This document shows positions 54,467-62,638 of a stretch of 64,000 nt of DNA, one piece after another. Both the position numbers and the translations under genes were made by a program. The first letter of the stretch is position 1. Each line of letters begins with the position of its first letter. The stretch comes from Bog-756 sp963813525. Lineage in GTDB: Bacteria; Actinomycetota; Acidimicrobiia; Acidimicrobiales; RAAP-2. The notes beneath the pieces are model-generated. The model was not told the origin of the DNA and ran no database searches. It saw only the letters and a program-made list of their open reading frames with translations. The DNA lies in the NCBI GenBank assembly GCA_963813525.1, contig CAWEZI010000005.1:682001-746000 (forward strand), given 5' to 3'.

Positions 54467-55674
54467 GCCGGCTCCGGACTCGCAATTTCGACCGCCACAC
54501 GGAGCCGCCAGCCTCGCGGGATGAGGGGTCCGGCGTCCAGCGTGCCCCCGGCGGCGGTGACGCGCTCGCGCAGCCCAGCAAGGCCGTTTCCGAACGAAGA
54601 GGGACCCCCGACGCCGTCGTCACGGATCTCCACCTCGTTGACCGAGAGCCTTACCGTGCAGCGGGAGGCGCTCGCATGGCGGGCCACGTTCGTGAGCCCC
54701 TCTCGGATGGCCCAGCCGAACAGCTCTTGGTAGTCGGGGTTGACAATGTCGGCTGCCGTCGGCAGATCCGGTGCGACCCCCGACGCTCGGAGCAGCTCTC
54801 GACCACGGGCGAGCTCACCCGCCAGGGTCACCTCGCGGTAGCTCGACACCGCGGCGCGCACCTCGGTGAGCGTCTGGCGGGAGAGGTCCTCTACTTCCGC
54901 GATCTCTTGGGCGGCTCGTTCAGGATCGTGCTCACTGAGACGCCGGGCCAGACCGGCCTTGAGCGTGATCGTGGTGAGCGAGTGCCCGAGCAGATCGTGC
55001 AGGTCGCGACTGATCCTGTTCCGCTCGTTCTCCGCCGCCAGGCGCGCCAACGCAGCTCGCGCCTCGGCGAGCTCGAGGGCACCGCGCACGGAGCGGACGA
55101 CGACGAAGGTGACGACCGCGACCACCGGAATGGCGATCGGGGTGAAGTCGCCGATCGCGGAGCTGAGACTGTCGTGCCAAGAACCCACCGCGACCGGGAC
55201 AACGATCGCCGCGACAGTGAAGGCGATGACGATCGGTGCGGCCCGGACGCCGAGGCGAGCGACCGCGATCATCGTCAGGTAGAGGCACAGCACGAAGGCG
55301 GGAGCACGGGCAAATGGCAGCTCGGCCGCGAACAGCCCGAGCATGAGACCCGAAAGGAGCCAGTTCCTCCACGCCGTCGCCCTCCCGGACGTTTCGAGCG
55401 TAGCAAGGGCGACATAGCAGGCGCAGAAGGCGGCGAGGACGGCGAAACCGGCCGCCGCCCAAGCGCCGTGTGAGTATTTCGCCACCGCCCCGCCTACGAA
55501 GATCAAGTAGATGAGCGGGACGTAGATCAGGACTGCGCCCCGCCATCCTCTGAGCCTCTGGCGCTCGGCCGCGACCCACGCCGTCTCGCCCACCGGCCTG
55601 GTATTCCCGGGGTCGGCGACCACGTCTTGCCAGCGTACAGCCCCCTCGACGGGTTCAGACGGTGGCAGTGTCAT
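54463..55674 (-). CDS. Sensor histidine kinase (HisKA_3, DesK-like)
   Basis: About 403 residues with five or six membrane helices in the first 185 residues and no obvious extracellular domain, so it may sense the membrane itself. The phospho-accepting His is in NRISRDLHDLLGHSLTTITLK, and the ATPase has the N-box IREGLTNVARHA and DDGVGG. ATG 55674 is preferred over an upstream TTG; it still overlaps the permease gene by 20 bp. Its partner is the adjacent response regulator. Context suggests control of the linked ABC transporter. Confidence 0.87.
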   Translation of the reverse strand: MTLPPSEPVEGAVRWQDVVADPGNTRPVGETAWVAAERQRLRGWRGAVLIYVPLIYLIFVGGAVAKYSHGAWAAAGFAVLAAFCACYVALATLETSGRATAWRNWLLSGLMLGLFAAELPFARAPAFVLCLYLTMIAVARLGVRAAPIVIAFTVAAIVVPVAVGSWHDSLSSAIGDFTPIAIPVVAVVTFVVVRSVRGALELAEARAALARLAAENERNRISRDLHDLLGHSLTTITLKAGLARRLSEHDPERAAQEIAEVEDLSRQTLTEVRAAVSSYREVTLAGELARGRELLRASGVAPDLPTAADIVNPDYQELFGWAIREGLTNVARHASASRCTVRLSVNEVEIRDDGVGGPSSFGNGLAGLRERVTAAGGTLDAGPLIPRGWRLRVAVEIASPEPA

Positions 55675-56383
55675 GCCGGTAGGCGATAGCGGCAAGAGGG
55701 ATCAAGCACAGCGTCCAGACTGCGACGACGATCCAGCCCTCGGCGGGCCAGCTCCCGCCACCGACGACTGTCTTGCCTGCATGGACGAGCCAGTAAGAGG
55801 GGAGCAGCTTCACGACCGTGAGCATGACGCCCGAGGTGAAGAGCTGGCCAAAGGCGCCGCCGAGGAGGGCGAGGAGGACGACGAACCCGCCCATCGCCGG
55901 GGCAAGGGCGTCGACGCTGAGCACGTGGCCGAGGGCGATGCCCACTGCGACGAAAGGAGCCAGACCGACGAGGAGCAGGCCGGTCATCTCGAACCACTGC
56001 GCCGCGTCGAGGCGTACCCCGAACAGGGCGCCGGCCAGGTACAGCAAGGCCAAGGTGACCAACGCGATCAGGTAGGCCGTGAGGACCTTGGCCACGATCT
56101 CGGTCCGGATCCGCAACGGCGTGATGCGCAGCGCACGGACCCAGCCCTTGGCCCGGTCCCGGGCGATGCGGGCGCCCGGATTGATCGAGCCCCACATGGC
56201 ACCGTAGGCCGCCATCCCCGTCATGAAGTACAGCGGGAACGGGATGCCGTCGGAGACAGTATGGCGCTTCGACGGTACGATCACGCAGAAGACCACGAGC
56301 GGCAACCCAAACGAGAGGAAGAGGGTCCGCCAGCTGCGCAGCGCCCGAAGGAGCTCGTAGCGCACGTGGGTGGTCCCGCTCAT
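55655..56383 (-). CDS. ABC-2 type transporter permease
   Basis: 242-residue permease with six membrane helices (for example FGLPLVVFCVIVP, VLTAYLIALVTLALLYLAGALFG and GFVVLLALLGGAFGQLF) typical of ABC-2 exporters for drugs or lipids. ATG 56383 overlaps the ATPase stop by 4 bp. An open frame continues upstream but that part overlaps the ATPase gene and is not permease-like. Two subunits likely dimerise with two ATPases. The exported molecule is unknown. Confidence 0.85.
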   Translation of the reverse strand: MSGTTHVRYELLRALRSWRTLFLSFGLPLVVFCVIVPSKRHTVSDGIPFPLYFMTGMAAYGAMWGSINPGARIARDRAKGWVRALRITPLRIRTEIVAKVLTAYLIALVTLALLYLAGALFGVRLDAAQWFEMTGLLLVGLAPFVAVGIALGHVLSVDALAPAMGGFVVLLALLGGAFGQLFTSGVMLTVVKLLPSYWLVHAGKTVVGGGSWPAEGWIVVAVWTLCLIPLAAIAYRHDTATV

Positions 56384-57345
56384 CTGGACCCCACTTTGCT
56401 GGGCCTCGAGGGTTCGCCGATGGCGTCTCGATCGTCGTGTTCGTCCGCGTCGGCGGTGAGCTCCAAGAACGCCTCTTCCAGGTTCGCCCCGCGCACCTCG
56501 ACGTCGCGGACACCCGGGAACGAGCTGAGCAGGGCGCTGAGAGCGGCATCGGTGTCCGAGCACGAAAGGGTGATGGCGTCCCCGTGACGCTCGGCGCTCA
56601 GCACTCCCGGCAATGCCCGCAGCGCGTCGAGGTCGGCGACAGGCAGCGTGGCGCGGATCGAGCGCGAGCCGACCTTGGCCTTGATCTCGGTGGCGGGACC
56701 ATCGGCGATGATCCGGCCTCGGGCCATGAGCACGATCCGATCGGCGTTGGCATCGGCCTCTTCGAGGTAGTGGGTGGCAAAGAGGATCGTCTTACCCCGC
56801 TCGGCCACCGCCCGTATGGCCTGCCAGAACTCGATGCGGCCCTCGACGTCGATCCCCGACGTCGGCTCATCGAGGACCAGCAGATCGGGTTCGCCGACCA
56901 GTGCGGCGGCAAAGCGCACTCGCTGGGCTTGACCACCCGAGAGCTTGCTGGCCCAACGCCCTGCGATGTCTGCAATCCCCGTCTGACGCAGCACATCGTC
57001 GACACCAAGCGGGTGTGGGTAGTACGACGCCACCAACGCGACCAGCTCGCGCACCCTTAGTTGATCAGGTGGCGACCCGTCCTGGAGCGTGCCGCCGATC
57101 CATCCGAACTTGACTGCTTCGGTCGGCGATGCACCGAAGACAGCGACGGTTCCGCTGTCGGGTCGACTGAGCCCGAGGATCATGTCGATGGTCGTCGTCT
57201 TGCCGGCGCCGTTCGGCCCGAGGAGTGCCACCGTTTCGCCCGGCGCCACCGCCAAGTCGATACCACGGACCGCCCGGACCGAGCCGTAGGACTTGGCCAC
57301 CTTGGACAACTCGATCCCCATTCCAACGGGCTCGGACGCACTCAT
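56380..57345 (-). CDS. ABC transporter ATP-binding protein
   Basis: 321-residue exporter ATPase. Walker A LLGPNGAGKTTTIDMILG, the signature KLSGGQAQRVRFAAAL, Walker B DLLVLDEPTSGID and the switch His in ILFATHYLEEAD are complete. A C-terminal extension of about 90 residues is typical for DrrA/CcmA-like ABC-2 partners. ATG 57345 has CAGGAT (minus, 57357-57352) 6 nt upstream, a variant of the leaderless -10 box. It heads the operon ATPase-permease-kinase-regulator. Confidence 0.9.
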   Translation of the reverse strand: MSASEPVGMGIELSKVAKSYGSVRAVRGIDLAVAPGETVALLGPNGAGKTTTIDMILGLSRPDSGTVAVFGASPTEAVKFGWIGGTLQDGSPPDQLRVRELVALVASYYPHPLGVDDVLRQTGIADIAGRWASKLSGGQAQRVRFAAALVGEPDLLVLDEPTSGIDVEGRIEFWQAIRAVAERGKTILFATHYLEEADANADRIVLMARGRIIADGPATEIKAKVGSRSIRATLPVADLDALRALPGVLSAERHGDAITLSCSDTDAALSALLSSFPGVRDVEVRGANLEEAFLELTADADEHDDRDAIGEPSRPSKVGSR

Positions 57346-57405
57346 AGGACCATCCTGACGATCGGCGCCCGCCCAGCGGTAGTGAGATCTCGCACATTCG
57401 GAGCG

Positions 57406-57417
57406 TGACATTTGTCA
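57406..57417. promoter_or_regulatory. Palindrome upstream of the ABC/two-component operon
   Basis: TGACA-TT-TGTCA, a perfect 5-2-5 inverted repeat about 60 bp upstream of the operon start, well placed for an activator such as the NarL-type regulator encoded in the same operon. Confidence 0.45.
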
Positions 57418-57629
57418 TGGGAGGATGAGCGCCCGTGGGCTTCACGCTGGGCGCGGAGTTACCGTACGGCGAGACCGAACCCAGAGTTCAACCACGTCAG
57501 GCCGCATCTTCGCGCTCAAGCGACGGTGCGGTGTCGACCGGAATCAGCACTACTCAATGTCTCCCGGCCATCGGCGCCTTGAGTGAAGTTGCCGGGCGGG
57601 CCAAGGATGCGGTGTGAACGGCGTTGGCG

Positions 57630-57780
57630 ATCACTGAGTCGCGCGGAGCTCGGATCCAGGTCTAGGTCGAGCCCGGTTTCGAGATGTCCGAGCGCCTCGT
57701 CAAGCAGCGTGCCGATGTTCGCTGTCGGGTCGTCGCCGAGGGCGACCATGACGGCCATCGTGACTCCCATCACGGCGCCG
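57630..57780 (-). pseudogene. Possible TetR-type C-terminal remnant
   Basis: On the minus strand, a short stretch reads as AVMGVTMAVMVALGDDPTAN followed by IGTLLDEALGHLETGLDLDL, similar in style to the last helices of TetR-family regulators. The frame before it is not regulator-like and no DNA-binding domain is present. The call is tentative. Confidence 0.3.
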
Positions 57781-57876
57781 GCGGGCGTTCCGTGCCGCCC
57801 TCGACCTTGGGCCCGACCGCGGACTCCGCAACCCCGGCCTCCCCATTCACCGGATATAGATAGAAGGAACAAGACA

Positions 57877-58110
57877 ATGCCCGCAAACCCCATCGGCCGC
57901 GCGCTGCGCAACCGACACGCCGGACACCACACCCTCGCCTGGGCACGTCCCGACCTGCAGGCGCCCGAGAACTTCACTCTCACCAGCCCCGCCTTCGACC
58001 ACGGCGCCCCATCCCCGAGCGACACCGCGGCAGGCTCTTCGGAGCCAACATTTCGCCCGCGCTCGCCTGGACAACGCCGCCAGCCAGGACGACTACATCG
58101 TAGATGTTGA
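57877..58110 (+). pseudogene. Truncated, frameshifted YbhB/PEBP-family gene
   Basis: The start reads MPANPIGRALRNRHAGHHTLAW and continues to FTLTSPAFDHGAP, the usual opening of YbhB/phosphatidylethanolamine-binding proteins. At about 58008 the family sequence jumps frame (IPERHRGRLF then GANISPALAW), consistent with one lost base in the CCCC run, and a stop follows soon after. Only the first third of the family is present and the DPDAP-type ligand motif is missing. It is almost certainly non-functional. Confidence 0.65.
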
Positions 58111-58236
58111 TGTCGACGTGGCCTGCGACGGACTCGAAGCACTGGTTCTTTCGAGGCTGGTGTCCTCTGCCACCGGGTCTGTCCGTCTATCAGACGAGCG
58201 GCGATCGCCACTCCCAGGAGAGAAACGAGGAAATCC

Positions 58237-58644
58237 ATGACAACCAAGACAATTGGATCAAAGGCAGATCAGCAGGCGGTTCTCGGCGTCCTCAAGGGCG
58301 TCTACGAAGCGTGGGAGGCCAACGACGCTGAGGCGTTCGTGGCCGACTACCTCGACGATGCCAGTGTGGTCCAGCCCGGCGTCTACAAGAAGGACCGCGA
58401 GGAGGTCCAGGCCACCATGGCCGGTGCGTTCGCGGGCCCGCTCAAGGGCTCACGGGTGATCGACCAACCCCAAGACGTCCGGTTCCCCAACGAGGACACG
58501 GCCATCGTGATCAGCGAGGGCGGGATCGTTTTTCCCGGACAGAACTCCGTGCCGAGCGAGGGCATGGTCCGGGCCACCTGGGTGCTGGCCAAGCGCGACG
58601 GCCGTTGGCTTGTTGCGGCGTACCACTACAGCGCCGCGAACTAG
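58237..58644 (+). CDS. SnoaL/SgcJ-like NTF2-fold protein
   Basis: 135 residues of the NTF2-like cone fold (SgcJ/EcaC-type, DUF4440-like): QQAVLGVLKGVYEAWEANDA, then FVADYLDDASVVQPGVYK, a beta-sheet with EDTAIVISEGGIVF, and the last strand RATWVLAKRDGRWLVAAYHYS. These small proteins bind or isomerise hydrophobic ligands; no function can be assigned. A GAGG ribosome site precedes ATG. A strong hairpin follows its stop. Confidence 0.8.
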   Translation: MTTKTIGSKADQQAVLGVLKGVYEAWEANDAEAFVADYLDDASVVQPGVYKKDREEVQATMAGAFAGPLKGSRVIDQPQDVRFPNEDTAIVISEGGIVFPGQNSVPSEGMVRATWVLAKRDGRWLVAAYHYSAAN

Positions 58645-58654
58645 GGATGGGGTA

Positions 58655-58693
58655 ACGAGTCGGCTTCCTTAGTTCTGTGGGAAGCCGACTCGT
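58655..58693 (+). terminator. Hairpin terminator after the NTF2-like gene
   Basis: ACGAGTCGGCTTCC (58655-58668) pairs perfectly with 58680-58693 over an 11-nt loop. The 14-bp stem is not followed by a T-run. Confidence 0.65.
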
Positions 58694-58774
58694 GCCCCGT
58701 GGGCTGGCCGGATCGAGTTACGGTCGCGAATGGGCTTCGGCCGAAATCCCCTGTCCTCCCGGCACAGCCTTGAT

Positions 58775-58787
58775 CGTCTAGTAGACG
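58775..58787. promoter_or_regulatory. 13-bp palindrome before the DGPF gene
   Basis: CGTCTA-G-TAGACG, a perfect 6-1-6 inverted repeat about 38 bp upstream of the DGPF/YCII start codon. It is a possible operator for the DGPF-sigma unit. I could not find the promoter motif reported for ECF42 factors beside it. Confidence 0.4.
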
Positions 58788-58824
58788 TTAGATGTCCGCG
58801 AAGTAGAGGAAGGAAGTTCTGACG

Positions 58825-59184
58825 ATGGCGCTATATGTGGCTTTGTGTTACTACGACCGAGACCGGTACTGGGACGAGCCTCCCGAGGCCGAGTTCTCTC
58901 CCGAATATACGGAGTTCGCCCGGCGGGCCAGCGAAGCGGGGGTGATGCGCGGCGGTGAGGCCCTTCACCCGGCGACCATGTCGACCACCATCACCGTCGC
59001 AGGCGGCAGGGGCGGCGACGTGATGTTGACAGACGGTCCGTACGCGGAGGCAAAAGAAGTCCTGGCCGGCTACTTCGTGCTGGAGACGGCCGATCTTGAC
59101 GAGGCGGTCGCTTGGGCGGTCCAGATCCCGGCCGCTTGGCGGGGCAAGATCGAGCTCCGCCCGATCGCCCCACACCACGCCTAG
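58825..59184 (+). CDS. YCII-related DGPF-domain protein
   Basis: 119 residues with the YCII/DGPF fold: ALYVALCYYDRDRYW at the start, then VMLTDGPYAEAKEVLAGYFV containing the DGP(F/Y) motif, and DLDEAVAWAVQIPAA. These small ferredoxin-like proteins are encoded beside ECF42 sigma factors and are the usual targets of those factors. A GGAAGGAAG stretch precedes ATG. The sigma gene follows after 10 bp. Confidence 0.9.
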   Translation: MALYVALCYYDRDRYWDEPPEAEFSPEYTEFARRASEAGVMRGGEALHPATMSTTITVAGGRGGDVMLTDGPYAEAKEVLAGYFVLETADLDEAVAWAVQIPAAWRGKIELRPIAPHHA

Positions 59185-59194
59185 GCGTCCGGCC

Positions 59195-60457
59195 GTGGAC
59201 GCCGGCGACGCCCTGGTCGAGGTGCTCCGGGAGCAGGGCCCGAGAGTGCTCGCCGCACTGATGCGCCAGTTTGGGGACCTATCGGTGGCCGAGGACGCTC
59301 TCTCCGAGGCCTCGATCGCCGCTCTGGGCGCCTGGCCCGCTTCGGGGATCCCGGAGAATCCCCGGGCGTGGCTGACCGTGGTGGCCCGGCGCAAGGCGCT
59401 CGATCTCCTGAGACGGGAGTCGACCAGAACCGACAAGGAGACGGTGGCGTTTCGATGGGGAACCCAGGGCCTGACAGACGAGATGGAGGAGGTGATCGAC
59501 GCGATGGAGACCGAGAGCCAGTTGCGCGACGACATGCTGCGCTTGATCTTCACGTGTTGCCACCCCGCTCTCAGCCGAGAGGCCCAGGTGGCCTTGGCCC
59601 TGCGCACGCTGGTTCGCCTCGAAGTGGATGCCATCGCCCGAGCCTTCTTGGTGCCCGAGCCCACCATGGCCAAGCGCCTGGTACGGGCGAGGTCCAAGAT
59701 CGCCACCGCCCACATCCCTTATGCAATTCCTTCCGACGCGGAGCTCCCCGATCGTCTGGCCGCCGTGTTGGCCTTGGTGTACCTGATCGCCACCGAGGCC
59801 CACGCCCCGACCGGCGGGAACGCGGTGGCCCGGGTGGATCTAGAGGCCGAGGCCGTCCGCCTGGCCCGCTTGTTAGTTGAGTTGATGCCCGACGAGCCCG
59901 AGGTGCTGTCTTTGCTGGCTCTCTTGTTGTTCACCTCAGCTCGCACTCCGGCGCGAAGCGACGCCGAGGGCCACATCGTGACCCTCGCCGACCAGGACCG
60001 CGGTCGATGGAATCGGGAGGCGATTGCGGAGGGATCGCGGTGGTTGTCCAGGGCTGTTCGCTTGTCGGGCGGAAGGGCCGGGCTCTACCAACTTCAGGCT
60101 CACTTGGCCGCGGCCCACTCCACCGCGACGAGCTGGTCCGAGACCGACTGGGGCAGGATCATCGAGCTGTACGACCTTCTCGGGTCGGTCGGGGCCAATC
60201 CGGTCGTGGCGCTCAACCGGGCGGTTGCGGTGACTGAGCGCGATGGGCCCGAGCAGGGGCTGGCCGCACTGGAGGCCATCGTCGGGCTGGAGCGGTCCCA
60301 TCTCTGGCACGCCGCTCTGGCCGACAATCTCCGCCTCCTTGGCCGGACGGCAGAGGCTGCCGGGGAGCTGGAAATCGCGGCCTCGGTGGCGCCCTCCGAG
60401 GGCGAACGACGTCTGCTTCTGTCCCGTCTCCTCGACGTGAGGCCGGAGCCCGCCTGA
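59195..60457 (+). CDS. ECF42-like RNA polymerase sigma factor with C-terminal extension
   Basis: 420 residues. Region 2 is in VLAALMRQFGDLSVAEDALS and RAWLTVVARRKALDLLRRES. Region 4 is in LALRTLVRLEVDAIARAFLV and PEPTMAKRLVRARSKIA. A 230-residue helical, TPR-like extension follows, typical of ECF42, which lacks an anti-sigma factor and is thought to be controlled through that extension. GTG 59195 is the likely start. The adjacent DGPF gene strongly supports the class. Confidence 0.88.
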   Translation: MDAGDALVEVLREQGPRVLAALMRQFGDLSVAEDALSEASIAALGAWPASGIPENPRAWLTVVARRKALDLLRRESTRTDKETVAFRWGTQGLTDEMEEVIDAMETESQLRDDMLRLIFTCCHPALSREAQVALALRTLVRLEVDAIARAFLVPEPTMAKRLVRARSKIATAHIPYAIPSDAELPDRLAAVLALVYLIATEAHAPTGGNAVARVDLEAEAVRLARLLVELMPDEPEVLSLLALLLFTSARTPARSDAEGHIVTLADQDRGRWNREAIAEGSRWLSRAVRLSGGRAGLYQLQAHLAAAHSTATSWSETDWGRIIELYDLLGSVGANPVVALNRAVAVTERDGPEQGLAALEAIVGLERSHLWHAALADNLRLLGRTAEAAGELEIAASVAPSEGERRLLLSRLLDVRPEPA

Positions 60458-60557
60458 CAGATTCCAGGGCCGCATGTGTCCTCTCCTGGTTTCGCCGTTC
60501 GTCCTTTCACCAAACGCAGATCCCGATCTCGGAGATCACAATAGAGAGGAGAAGCAG

Positions 60558-60974
60558 ATGACTGGCAGCAGCCCCGAACAGACGATCTCGCAGGAGAAGT
60601 ACGTGTCCGTGGCCACCTTCCGCAAGACCGGGGTGGCGGTCGCCACGGCGACATGGATCGTCCCGCTCGACGGCGGCCGGGTCGGCCTCTTGACCTCCTC
60701 GGCGTCTGGCAAGGCCAAGCGGCTACGGAACAGCCCGAATGTGACGCTGCAGCCGAGCGACGTCCGAGGCCGGGTCAACGCCGGCACCACGCCGGTGACC
60801 GGCACCGTTGAGCTGGTGACCTCCGGTCCGAACTTCGAGGCGATCACGTCCAAGGTGAAGGCCAAGTATGGCCTGATGGTGCCAATCATGCGGCTGGTGG
60901 ACAGTGTGCGGCACCTGGGCAAAGGCCCCTTTCCCTATGCGGACACTGGCGTGGTGGTCACGCTTCAGGGCTGA
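60558..60974 (+). CDS. PPOX-fold F420/flavin-dependent oxidoreductase-like protein
   Basis: 138 residues of the pyridoxamine-5'-phosphate-oxidase-like split barrel: EKYVSVATFRKTGVAVATAT, GLLTSSASGKAKRLRNSPNV, VTLQPSDVRGRVNAGTTPVT and PVTGTVELV. These features resemble the TIGR03666-type PPOX proteins that bind F420 in actinobacteria. GAGAGGAGAAG lies before ATG. It is close to the DGPF-ECF42 pair, but the link is not proven. Confidence 0.78.
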   Translation: MTGSSPEQTISQEKYVSVATFRKTGVAVATATWIVPLDGGRVGLLTSSASGKAKRLRNSPNVTLQPSDVRGRVNAGTTPVTGTVELVTSGPNFEAITSKVKAKYGLMVPIMRLVDSVRHLGKGPFPYADTGVVVTLQG

Positions 60975-61357
60975 TTCCTACAGCGACCGTCCGGCATCAG
61001 GGGTCGGCACCTGGCACAGGCTGAAGGTCAGGGGAGTCGCGGGTGCCCAGCCCGTCCCGGGTCGCGGCCAGCGCCGCCAGGATCTTCCCGATGGCCACGT
61101 CCCGGGCCAGCCGGTAGGCCTGAATCTGCGCGGCGCCCTCCACGACTCCGACAGCGGACCGAGCTTCGGGTCTCATACCCGAAGGTCCACTGGGGCCCTT
61201 GCTGTACTGTCTGTCTGGGACTCTCTCGGGAGGTCTACAGTCCGGCGAACGGCAGTCGCTCGCGCCACTGCATAGCTCCAAACTGGGGGCACTCTGAACG
61301 ATCGGCGGCGAGCGTCCGGGCGCGGGAAGGCTGGACCGCAACGCAGGAGCTAATGGT
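60975..61357. other. Gene-poor stretch between PPOX and SRPBCC genes
   Basis: About 380 bp without a clear gene. A hairpin, CTTCGGGT-CTCAT-ACCCGAAG (61164-61184), could serve as a terminator between the convergent units. A minus-strand frame (60997-61341) has no recognisable content and may be decayed DNA. Confidence 0.4.
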
Positions 61358-61816
61358 TCACTCGCCTGCGTGTTCTTCCGGGTTCGGATCGCCGTGACCG
61401 GTCGTGATGAGACGCTTCAGACTCCCGTTGACGTAGAAGCCCCAAGCGCTCGAGCAGGCCTCGAAGCACTCGAACTCCGGCACGAGACCGCGGTGGGTGA
61501 ATCGAACCTCGGTTTCGTCACCGCGCGGTGTGATCTCGAATGTGACATCGGTGCCTACCCACTCGTCCGGCTCCTGCGTGAAGTTGAGGGACGCTTCTTC
61601 GACATGCCAAACAACTCGCCGGTTCGCGACGAACTCGCTGATCTTCTGCTTCGTGTAATGAACGTCCTGATAGCGATAGGTGAACTCGGCACCGAGCGCG
61701 TCCGTGTCCCCTTCGATGTTGCCGGACCACCATCCGCGGACGTCGTTGATCGCGGCGAAAATCTCCTTCGGGGTCCGGTCGACGGTGAAGGTGGCGGTGA
61801 AGTCGCTGCTGGTCAT
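61358..61816 (-). CDS. SRPBCC (AHSA1-like) protein
   Basis: 152-residue START/Bet-v1-like protein: FTVDRTPKEIFAAINDVRGWW, then EFTYRYQDVHYTKQKISEF, TDVTFEITPRGDETEVRFTH and a closing helix with CSSAWGFYVNGSLKRLI. The fold binds hydrophobic ligands. ATG 61816 is chosen because AAGGAG precedes it; a longer start at 61852 exists. It follows another SRPBCC gene on the same strand and probably shares its promoter at 62498-62526. Confidence 0.82.
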   Translation of the reverse strand: MTSSDFTATFTVDRTPKEIFAAINDVRGWWSGNIEGDTDALGAEFTYRYQDVHYTKQKISEFVANRRVVWHVEEASLNFTQEPDEWVGTDVTFEITPRGDETEVRFTHRGLVPEFECFEACSSAWGFYVNGSLKRLITTGHGDPNPEEHAGE

Positions 61817-61965
61817 TGTCTTGGTCTCCTTGTTGAATGGTGCACTTGTCATGGTGGAAGCCCGTCACATCGAGGGCGATGGCGTCGAACCCGGGCCGCA
61901 GCTCAAGCGTTTAAGGCGCGTCCGACGGGAGCGGGCCCGTTACGGCTCCCGGTGCGGCCGACCCT

Positions 61966-62466
61966 TTACGTCCAGGGCAATGCTGACCCTGTCTCGAGCA
62001 GGGTCTTTAGGCTGGAAAGGACGGCAGGCCACCCGTTCGAGATCGCTTGGAGCACGTCGCTCCCAAGCTTGAAGCCGTCGTGGACGATCGTGAGCTTGAC
62101 CACGCCTTGCTCGTCGTCGTCGATGTCGAAGGCGACATTGGAGCGGGGCTCAGCGCGCCAGGCGTCAGCGGTGGCATCGTCCATGCCGACCTCGGCGGCC
62201 CATTCGGGCGTGAATGTGTGCCAGGTGTAGGCGAGCCGGCGGCCGGGTTCGGACTCGAGGACCACCTGTTCGGGGTCACTCACGACGAGCCCGACTTCGT
62301 CGTGCGCCAAGTCGTAGGTGGAGTCCTTCTTCCAATCCGATCGGAAGGTCTTCGCACCAGCCCGGTGATGCCGCCAGTAGCGCTTCGTGTCGGTGGGGTC
62401 GGTGAGGCCCTGCCAGACCCGCTCGGGCGTGGCGTGGATGTAGGTCGTGTAGGTGAAGCGGGTCAT
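61966..62466 (-). CDS. SRPBCC (AHSA1-like) protein
   Basis: 166 residues: TYIHATPERVWQGLTDPTDTKRYW at the start, DPEQVVLESEPGRRLAYTWH in the sheet, VVKLTIVHDGF and a final helix SNGWPAVLSSLKTLLETG. It is typical of activator-of-Hsp90-ATPase-like proteins encoded next to ArsR regulators. AAGGAGG precedes ATG 62466 by 5 nt. Expression starts from the minus-strand promoter inside the shared operator and is probably repressed by the ArsR protein. Confidence 0.86.
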   Translation of the reverse strand: MTRFTYTTYIHATPERVWQGLTDPTDTKRYWRHHRAGAKTFRSDWKKDSTYDLAHDEVGLVVSDPEQVVLESEPGRRLAYTWHTFTPEWAAEVGMDDATADAWRAEPRSNVAFDIDDDEQGVVKLTIVHDGFKLGSDVLQAISNGWPAVLSSLKTLLETGSALPWT

Positions 62467-62490
62467 CTTGTCCTCCTTCTAGCTCAATGT

Positions 62491-62570
62491 GCAACCAATG
62501 GTAGCACGTCTCCTGTAGATATGCAATAAAGGGTTGCACGTTCCCGGGATAACGTGCTACCATCGGTTGC
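62491..62570. promoter_or_regulatory. Symmetric divergent promoter with long inverted repeat
   Basis: Arms 62491-62509 and 62552-62570 are 19 bp long with one mismatch (GCAACCAATGGTAGCACGT on the left). Each arm contains a -10 box TACCAT: plus-strand promoter TTGCAC (62534-62539), 18 bp, TACCAT (62558-62563); minus-strand promoter TTGCAT (62526-62521), 17 bp, TACCAT (62503-62498). A repressor bound to the arms would shut both units. The ArsR protein encoded downstream is the obvious candidate. Confidence 0.8.
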
Positions 62571-62638
62571 AGATTGAGTTGGGGGTCAGCGGTGACAGCT
62601 GCGACACCAACTACCGCGTGGGAAGGGGGTGAGCATTG

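Larger units (their letters stand above)
57346..57876. other. Non-coding or decayed region between operons
   Basis: About 530 bp without an intact gene. It contains the 57406-57417 palindrome, a possible regulator remnant on the minus strand (57630-57780), and short unlinked frames. I see no terminator. Confidence 0.45.

Noticed and set aside
57516..58247. A 243-codon minus-strand frame spanning the PEBP remnant
   Set aside because: It crosses the relic and non-coding sequence; only a 50-residue part looks protein-like (possible TetR end), so the whole is not a gene.
61164..61184. Hairpin resembling the anticodon arm of tRNA-Met (GGGTCTCATACCC)
   Set aside because: The loop would have C at position 33, there is no T arm or acceptor, and the segment is a simple 8-bp hairpin. 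It is not a tRNA and not a convincing att copy of the tRNA at 53510.
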